Below the pieces are notes generated by a model that was given only the letters and a program-made list of their open reading frames with translations, did no database searches and was not told the DNA's origin. From assembly GCA_016098155.1 (NCBI GenBank), contig JAAAJB010000116.1, positions 1-64,000 of the forward strand: DNA of 64,000 bases, in the 5' to 3' direction. This DNA comes from Actinomortierella ambigua (Eukaryota > Mortierellomycota > Mortierellomycetes > Mortierellales > Mortierellaceae). Within the stretch, counting starts at the first letter, position 1; the number at the start of each line of letters is the position of its first letter. Both the position numbers and the translations under genes were made by a program. Of the stretch, positions 56,851 through 64,000 are shown one piece after another.

Positions 56851-59795
56851 TTAGGCAGCCGACTTTGGTTTCGGCCTCCTTAAAGACGACGCGGCATGAG
56901 TTGACGCCCGTCCCGATGTCGCAATCCCCCATGCCAATGACGGCCTACGCCGCTGCTGCGATGTTGGTGCTGTTGGTGGAGGTGGTTGTAGTGGTAGTGG
57001 TGACGACTGATCCCACACCCGCCGCTCATCCCATACGATCGCCGCCGACAGGGCATCCCTCTCACTCCATCCAGCGCTCACTGCCGCCGCCGCGACAGAG
57101 AGGACCGCTTGAGAGGGGATGCGCGCAATGGCTGGAGGTAGCTGTTCCGCTTCTTCTGACAATGCATTGGGCATGTTGTTGTCCCAACTGGTACCAGCGC
57201 TACCAGGGAGCGTGGACAACGTTGTGGTCGTCGTCGTCGTTGATGCGCGTGAAATCGACGGCTGTCCTTGATCTGAACCGCTGCTGACACTTCCTCCTCT
57301 TCCACCACCACCACCACCACCACCACCTCCGATTGGCACGCCAAGCGTATTGCGGCTTCTGTTATCACCGGCATTGTTTGGGACGATTCGTCGACGGGGT
57401 CGACGCCGCCTTCGACGGCCTGACCCTGGACCAATGCCAAACTCGGGGTCATAGAGGTCGTCCTCCTCGTCGTCCTCGTCGTGCAGCTCGTGGCGCATGC
57501 CAAACGCACTCATCACTTCAGCAAGGTGCGGCCGGCCCTGCAGGACGTTACTCAGCGACGGGTTGTTCTGAGCACGATCAGAAGACAGGGAGGTGGCCGA
57601 GGGCAGACCCGATGACTCTGCAGGTGGTGGTGCTGCGGGCGATTGGGAGCGAGCATCGCCTGAATGTTCGATGGCAATCCTATCCTCCGCCGAGGTGTCT
57701 CTGGAGAATCCACTCGGCAGCTGGCCGATCGTCATGGAATCCTGTGAGTTGACATCAGGTACTTCGTCGTCTTTTGGTGTCATGGAGGGCTGAATAGGTC
57801 GGGCTGAAGGTGGTCGAGCGACCACGGCAGAGCTCTTTCGCTCCCTTGAATCCACACGATCGAGCGACGTATGTATCTCCTGGATGGGGGCCATCTCTGC
57901 TGATGGCGACTTTAATGTCGGATCCCCAACATTCTTTGCCCTGCTGATACTGCCATTGCCAAGATCCTCCTCTACGACGGTAGACGGTGGCTGGTGAGGA
58001 GCCGTCAATTGTGGCCCGGGTATCGAGGCCAAATGTCTGTCGTACCTCGTCGAGTCACTGCCAGTCCAGCTGCCGCCGCCATCGTCGCTAGGATTGATAT
58101 CGGTCCTGGACATGTCGACACCCACATTGCCACCATCCGCTCCCTCTCCTACATCCGATAGCGATCTCAGCGCTGCAAGATTGGTAACGGGCAAAGATGG
58201 AGAATGCTGGGCTGACTCGGGGGTGGTGGGCCATATAGGCGTCGTGTCTTTAGGTCGATCTAAGGGCCCAATACCCAGCTGTGCCATTTGGTTGACAGCG
58301 GTGGCGGTATCAGTAGCATTGGGATTGGCAGTAGCAGTAGCAGCAGTAGCATCTTGGCTGTTTCTGCTCAAGACAGATCCACCGAGCCAGAAAGAGCCAG
58401 CAGACTCTTTGCGCGATGGCCAAAGGCGGCTCGCGCCAGAGGAGAAGGAGGACCCAAGCCTGCTGAAAAATGATGTGCTCCTAGAATGAGCCGGTTGGAC
58501 GCCCGTCGAAAGCGACTCCGAGTCTGCCAGCTGCTCCTCAAGAGTGCTTGCTTCTACTTTGGTCAGCCCCGCTATTGGAGCCAGGCGGCCGAGCCCCGTC
58601 ATTTCTCTCTGCCCGGCAGTGCGTCTTGCGACCATGGCCGACGACGCTCTTGGGTCGCCCACGAGTCCAAAGCGGCCCATTCCACCGCCGCCACCACCCA
58701 TGGGGTCATCGCCCCCTAATCCTCCTCCTCCTCCCAAAAGACCGCCAGCCACGGTGATATCCGTCTCGTGAGATGAAACGCCGAGCTGTGGCCATGGCAC
58801 CGACGCTTGGTCCCCGTGCGGTGTCAGGGCTTGAATGTCTTGCTGGCTGAAAAGTCCCATCCATCCCCTCAGGCTTGCTACCGTGGGGAAGCGTACCAGC
58901 AGCATACCAGACCGGATGGACTCGATTCGGAGGGACGGCATCGACTCATTGTAGTCGGGCACCATCGATTTTATGAGGATGCTCTTTGGGTTTCCAGATG
59001 TGCTCTATTGCATGGTGAGAAAAAGAGATTTTTTTATAGGGGAATAATCCAGGCAAATAGATGGTTTGCTCAGCAAGCCAAAAGGGAGTCTTCCCAGAAT
59101 ACATTGACCTTTGTCAAGGAAAGTCTGAACCCTCGGGGAAGGGGGGAAGGGAAGAGATAACCAACTTACATCTACAGCAAGGAAAGCATGTGCCTCTGGA
59201 GTGAGGATAATCGTAGTCATCGCCCAGTGCGAGAGAAAGTTGGAGATTCGATTCCGTTGAGCCATAATGGGAAGTAAAAACTAGATGACAGAGACAAAAT
59301 GGTTATTATCTTGAAGGTGAACACATGCAATGCAACGCGTTTGTCGTGTATGGTTCTTACCACGTATGATTCCAGCTGGAAAAAAAAGGTCAGAGGTCAA
59401 GGCGGTACCCGAGTAAAATTAAAATAAAAAGGGGCGTGTTAACAGAGACTGCAAGTCTTGGGTGAGCAACAGACCAGTTATGAAATTCATAAGAAAGGAG
59501 GCATTCACGTACCAATCGTTGAGGGGCGCCCAGGTCCCGTCCAGGCAACTGCACAGGGGTGACAGGAGTATCCTGACGGTTCTGTCCTACGCCAAGAGGG
59601 TCCTCTGTGGTGTACGATTTGACCTTTGAGAGACCCTGCATCCGCAATAAAAACAATTCTCTCTCGCTCCGTCCTTTCAACTGGCTACCTTCATCGACTA
59701 TGGCCACTCCTCCTCCGACAGTACCTCTAATACTCGACCGAGGAGTGCTTTCCATCTGTAATGGTCTATCGCCAAGATCCTCACGCGACGGTGGC

Positions 59796-59832
<37 letters not shown>

Positions 59833-62800
59833 GGCGTTGAGCATTAAGTTGCTCTGCGCCAGCTTCCCCCACAAAAGAGGTGGCGTCGGTACCGGTTGCA
59901 CTCGGCTGAAACGATGTCTGATGCCAGCGCCGCTGCAGGAGCTCGTCTGCCCAAATGCTTAGACTGTTTTTCCGGACAGTGGACGGGTTGGTTCTGCCGA
60001 TCCTACTTTCATCCGCTGGAGGAGGCGCAACAGGCCCTACAGTGCTACCTAAAACACCACCAAGTCCAGAACCAGATCTATTTCCTCCTTCACCCACAAT
60101 GGGATCTGTCGTAAACTCCCATGTTGACTTGTGGCGTTGCTTCCATATATCCCAGAACTTTGGCAAGAACAGGATACATAGGGACATGGTAGTGGTGAAA
60201 AGGGTGCCCACCAGTGAGATGTAGAAGGTTGCTGGATAGATCTCGTATGGAAAGGTTTGCGATATCAGGATAATCACGGAGAAGGAGAAGATGTTGCTAC
60301 ATAAATGATGGATGAGTGAAGAGCGTTGGGCGTGTCAAACATGAAAGAAGCCAGAAGGAAGACTGTTAGAGGCGTTGCAAGAGAGGGAGGGGAACATTTA
60401 CCATTGCCCAAAAAAAAACCTTTTCTGATCACTCACTAAAGGACAAGGGATATCTGACGGGCTTCGTTCCAGAGGAAGACCACATTGCGGGTACGAAATG
60501 CCAAATAGACACCAAACAAGACCAACACAACTGGGAGGATAGCACCTCCAATGAACCAAGTTACTCGCCACTCGGACTGGCACTGAACCCACTGGTACTG
60601 CCGGATGTTGATTGTTGTAGGCATAGGTTTATCCATGATGGCCTGTAGAATGGCAGGGATCTGCAATTTGTACAAAGCAAAAAATTGTCAGAGCAAAGAA
60701 TGTCGTTGACAAGCCATTTATTCATGAAATTTGTACCATTGGCACTTACCACGCAGAGGGCAAGAATCATGAAGACGTATCGCATCAAAAGTCGGGTTTG
60801 GAACACCTCGTTCGAGAACCCGACGCTGTTAAAGATGCGATAGATCCGGTAGTTCTTGACGGTCAACGAGCTATTAGAGAAAATGTCGTGAGTGACCATG
60901 CGTGCTCTTCTTCAGCTTTACTTCTTCAGCTTTTCTTCTTCAGCTTTTCTTCTTCAGCTTTTCTTCTTCAGCCATACAGATGGATTTCGCTCGCCCTGAT
61001 GACTTACCCGACAAGAAGAACGACGCCGAGCAATAATAGGAATGTTTGCGACAAACAAACGGTCTCGGTTGGGATGCCGACGTAGAGTATGCACCAGAAG
61101 AAGAGCATTAAAATCCCTACGAGCTCACAAACACAAAATGTGGGACTGGAGGCTTTGATGACTGCATGATGTCGAAATCGAATAACGAGGAAGATGAACA
61201 CAAGCGTCATGAAAATCATGAAGGAGCATACAGTTCCAAGGGCGATGCCGCCACCGTTGTACCACGTCGGATTTTGGACTACGAATCATAGAAACCAGGT
61301 TAGGTTAGTCACTTTCCTTTTGGTGTGTCACCAACTCTTTCGACGGACTATTTCCATTTGCCCCCCTCCCCCACGAAGGGATCAGCGGGGGAAACAAAAA
61401 AAATTACTTACTAACCCACAACGGCGCATCGCGCGGCGGGGTGAGGCTGCCATCCTTGAAGACTGGGGGCGTGTATGAACTGTAGTTATTGGCGAGGATC
61501 AGCCCGAAATGGTGAGGGTATCCATCCTGGAGAGTTGAGGCGATATAGTACCCTTCGACACGGTCACCTTTATCGTCGAGCGTAATGGGTCCTGCAGGCG
61601 ACTGATATGCTCGATCCATGTAAAAGTCGGTCATGACAACCTCGCTCGACATATCCCCCCTGATGACGGCCTCAGCCACTGACCGGTTGTATTGTCCATC
61701 GTGCATGTTGTACCGACGCACAACGTCGCCATAGGCATAAGCAATCATCATGGCGCACGAGTACGCCAACCCTTCGTTGTTTTCAAGTGTCGCGTCGCCT
61801 GCGCCAGGGTATCTGAAAAAAGGAAATAGGACAGCGTTGCCCGAATGGAAAACACAAAAAAAAAGAGCATCAAGTAACAATGGTGAACGAGTTAGTGGTG
61901 TAAATACAACGTCGTCGTCATCGTCCTTCTCAATACCCCCGCTCAGTCTACACTGGGCAATATAGCTCCGACATACTCTGTTGTGTTTAGATGAATCCAT
62001 TCTTTCAGAAAGTTTTCGTATGGCGGGTAACCACGCAAATTCCAGCCATTGTCGACCATGATTAACCCGTCAAAGTCTCTACGATCGACTTCATCGCGGA
62101 ACAGGTCGGATATCTCGTTCGATAAGACCCATGCATATTCTGCAGTCATCAGTCCTGCGTTCCTAGAGAGGCGTGGGAAGGAGGGGGTGAGGAGGTGGGG
62201 TACAGAACAACAAGCATGTAAATATTGCTGATATGCAATAAAAAAAACCCCAGTTTGTCGATTCATCATGTGCGCGCACTCTAAACACATAAACACAAAT
62301 GAATAGGCTCTCGCTCGACGAACCTGGCAGCATAGAGAAGATCGGACTGTACTTTTCCTGCAGAAACCAAAAACTGAATCCTTGACGCGACTTCCTTGGT
62401 GCGTTGTAATGCCTCCGTGAAATTGACATCGTAGGGCTCTCCAGCTGTGGTTAAAGGTATGTATTCCAAAATGAATATACCCATCTCGCGCGCCTTTTCA
62501 GAGAGATGTTCTCGGGCTAAGAAAGAATATATGTTATTTTTTGCAATGGAAAGATCAGTTATCATGCACCCCGTTCCTATAGGCACACGAGAAGAAACAC
62601 CCAGTGGATAAAAAAAAAAAACATTTGGGAATCGAGTCTCATTTCTTTGACAATACCTTCCCAACCCATCACGGTGACGTCGTAGAGAATAGTGATTCGA
62701 CGCCACTTAAAGTGCTCGACAACGTTCAGCATGGCATCCAACAAGACAATAGCCGTCGGAATTGTCCTAAAGAAGTATGGGTACACAGTCGTATCCGACA

Positions 62801-63930
62801 GTCGCGTGCTTGCTATTTCGTTTTGCAAGAGTCGGAGAAACAAAACAAAAAAAAAAGAGCTGTATTAGCTTGACTTGTACCACTGACTCCCCACAGGTAG
62901 AATGAAATTGAAAGTTATCGCTCTTGCTGTCCGTGTTTCGAATTACCCGAGGCATATGAGCACTGGGGAATCTGGATGCTGGAGGTCATCAATGCCTCAT
63001 ATCGTGTCAGCTCGGAGTGAATGTCGCCTACGACGGCTCCAACCTTTTCGTATTTAACCCAAAAACAAAAAAGGTTATCCAATTAGCCGGTAAACGATGA
63101 CTAGAGAGGTAGCCCAACACTAGGATTCAAACGTGGAATCTCACCTTGTTTGTTATCAATCTTCCTGCAGCCGAGATGGCTGCTCCGCCGTCTATGGAGT
63201 AGAGCGCCGACTGTTGGCTGTCGCATACAAGAATTGACACATTGACGCCTTTTGTTTCATCATGATGAAAAGAAAAACATTCGTCGTCAGGACAAACATC
63301 AACATGTATGTGTCAACAGTATCAGGTTTCTTTTTTTGTATATGTGTGTCTGTGTGTGTGGGGGGGGGGGTAAGAGAGTGTGGGAAGGGTGCAAATGGAG
63401 TTTTCCCCGAACCTGGAATGATCTTTTGTTCGTTTATGTGCTTGACAGCGAGCTTGATGGCGGAAAATCCACTGCGAATGAGTTTGGCGTCTAGGTCTGT
63501 CTTTGGGGTATTGAAAGGGAGCAGGACGCCGAGGCGAAATTTGTCAGGTTGAGGATCCCACAGATCTTTATACTCTTGTTCTGTCAGCAGCGAAGGCCGG
63601 ATCGAAGGTCGGTGTGGCTCCACAATCCGATGAGTGATTGGTATGCTTGTGGTCGCAGCGGCGGGTGTGGTGACAGGGCCATTTGTGGTGGTGGTAGTCG
63701 TTGGAGTGGTGGCCATTGTAGAGGTCGAGGTAGCGACCTGCCTAGAGTCTGTCGTGCCCAAAGTCATGGAGGTGACGATGGGAATCGCAGGTGGTAACTT
63801 GAAAGAAGGATGTACCGCTCGTCGTTTGTGGAGCGAATGGTGAGCAAGGTCGTCTCGAAGAGGATGCTCTATTGACTGGATCCGTTGTTGTTGCTGCTGT
63901 TGTTGCTGTTGTTGCTGTTGTTGCTGTTGT

Positions 63931-63977
<47 letters not shown>

Positions 63978-64000
63978 TTGTTGTTGTTGTTGCTCATACA
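56851..64000 (-). CDS. Class C (GABA-B-like) G protein-coupled receptor, 5' end beyond window
   Basis: Fourteen exons are read: 64000(partial)-63413, 63248-63145, 63043-62947, 62812-62657, 62516-62324, 62162-61977, 61812-61412, 61278-61008, 60870-60750, 60660-60437, 60296-59513, 59375-59361, 59280-59170 and 59004-56851. These give at least 1800 residues, and the frame stays open to the edge through a poly-Gln tract. The extracellular part is a periplasmic-binding-like ligand domain (FRLGVLLPFNTPK, VCDSQQSA, VGAVVGDIHSE, YASASTRLSD, YPYFFRTIP). Seven membrane helices follow, with FLPKFWDIWK after TM7 as in class C receptors. The cytoplasmic tail is about 900 residues, with poly-Gln, poly-Gly and Ser-rich stretches and a conserved-looking RISNFLSHWAM block. 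The ligand is unknown; amino-acid-type ligands are usual for the class. Confidence 0.9.
59361..59375 (-). other. 15-nt microexon of the GPCR gene
   Basis: Five codons (L-E-S-Y-V) are bounded by a T-run plus CAG acceptor and a GTAAGA donor. Both flanking exons end and start in phase 0, so it can be included or skipped without a frameshift. Confidence 0.7.
60905..60973. repeat. 14-15-bp minisatellite inside a GPCR intron
   Basis: About five units of CTTCTTCAGCTTTT fill half of the 137-bp intron between the exons for TM3. Confidence 0.85.
63880..64000 (-). repeat. CAG/CAA repeat coding poly-Gln
   Basis: An interrupted CAG/CAA tract of about 120 bp reads as nearly pure glutamine in the GPCR frame (minus strand) and continues to the window edge. 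Confidence 0.85.

Noticed and set aside
1..64000. CRISPR array, operons or bacterial-type signals
   Set aside because: No array of equal repeats and spacers; genes contain spliceosomal introns and are eukaryotic.

Overview
The window reads as nuclear DNA of an early-diverging fungus, most likely Mucoromycota/Mortierellomycotina. Genes carry several short GT-AG introns and are separated by microsatellite-rich, gene-poor stretches. The gene set also fits that group: a kinase with Sel1 repeats, a Crinkler-like gene, a class C (GABA-B-like) receptor, an MLKL/HeLo-like protein and an IFI6/IFI27-family protein. This placement is an inference from gene content; no rRNA, tRNA or organelle sequence is present to confirm it. 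Exon borders were placed by reading splice sites by hand, and the summed phases close for every multi-exon model given.

Left part (1-21 kb): the 3' end of an unrecognised gene; UCHL5-type deubiquitinase converging on a CINP-like gene; about 4.4 kb without a recognisable gene; a SEC14/CRAL-TRIO protein converging on a small IFI6/IFI27-like membrane protein; mitochondrial glycine C-acetyltransferase converging on an M20D/PM20D2-type dipeptidase; and an intronless protein kinase-Sel1 protein.

Middle part (21-46 kb) is the accessory region. Two diverged direct copies of a unit of about 2.3-2.7 kb (24.25-26.56 and 27.47-30.17 kb) each hold one intronless gene for a secreted cysteine-rich peptide. 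One peptide has a single 8-Cys module, the other two modules. The promoter of the second is itself tandemly doubled. After TIM44 and a tetraspanin comes a 1267-aa protein with an MLKL/HeLo-like helical region, a Cys/His cluster and coiled coils. Next to it in the same orientation is a broken Crinkler-type gene, followed by a stretch with two copies of an unknown dispersed repeat.

Right part (46-64 kb): two tandem TLC-domain paralogues with an intron at the same codon; primase large subunit (PRI2) head to head with LUC7 across a 244-bp shared promoter; and a very large class C GPCR that runs off the right edge with at least 14 exons, including a 15-nt microexon.

The strongest leads are the duplicated cysteine-rich peptide cassette and the neighbouring MLKL-like/Crinkler pair.
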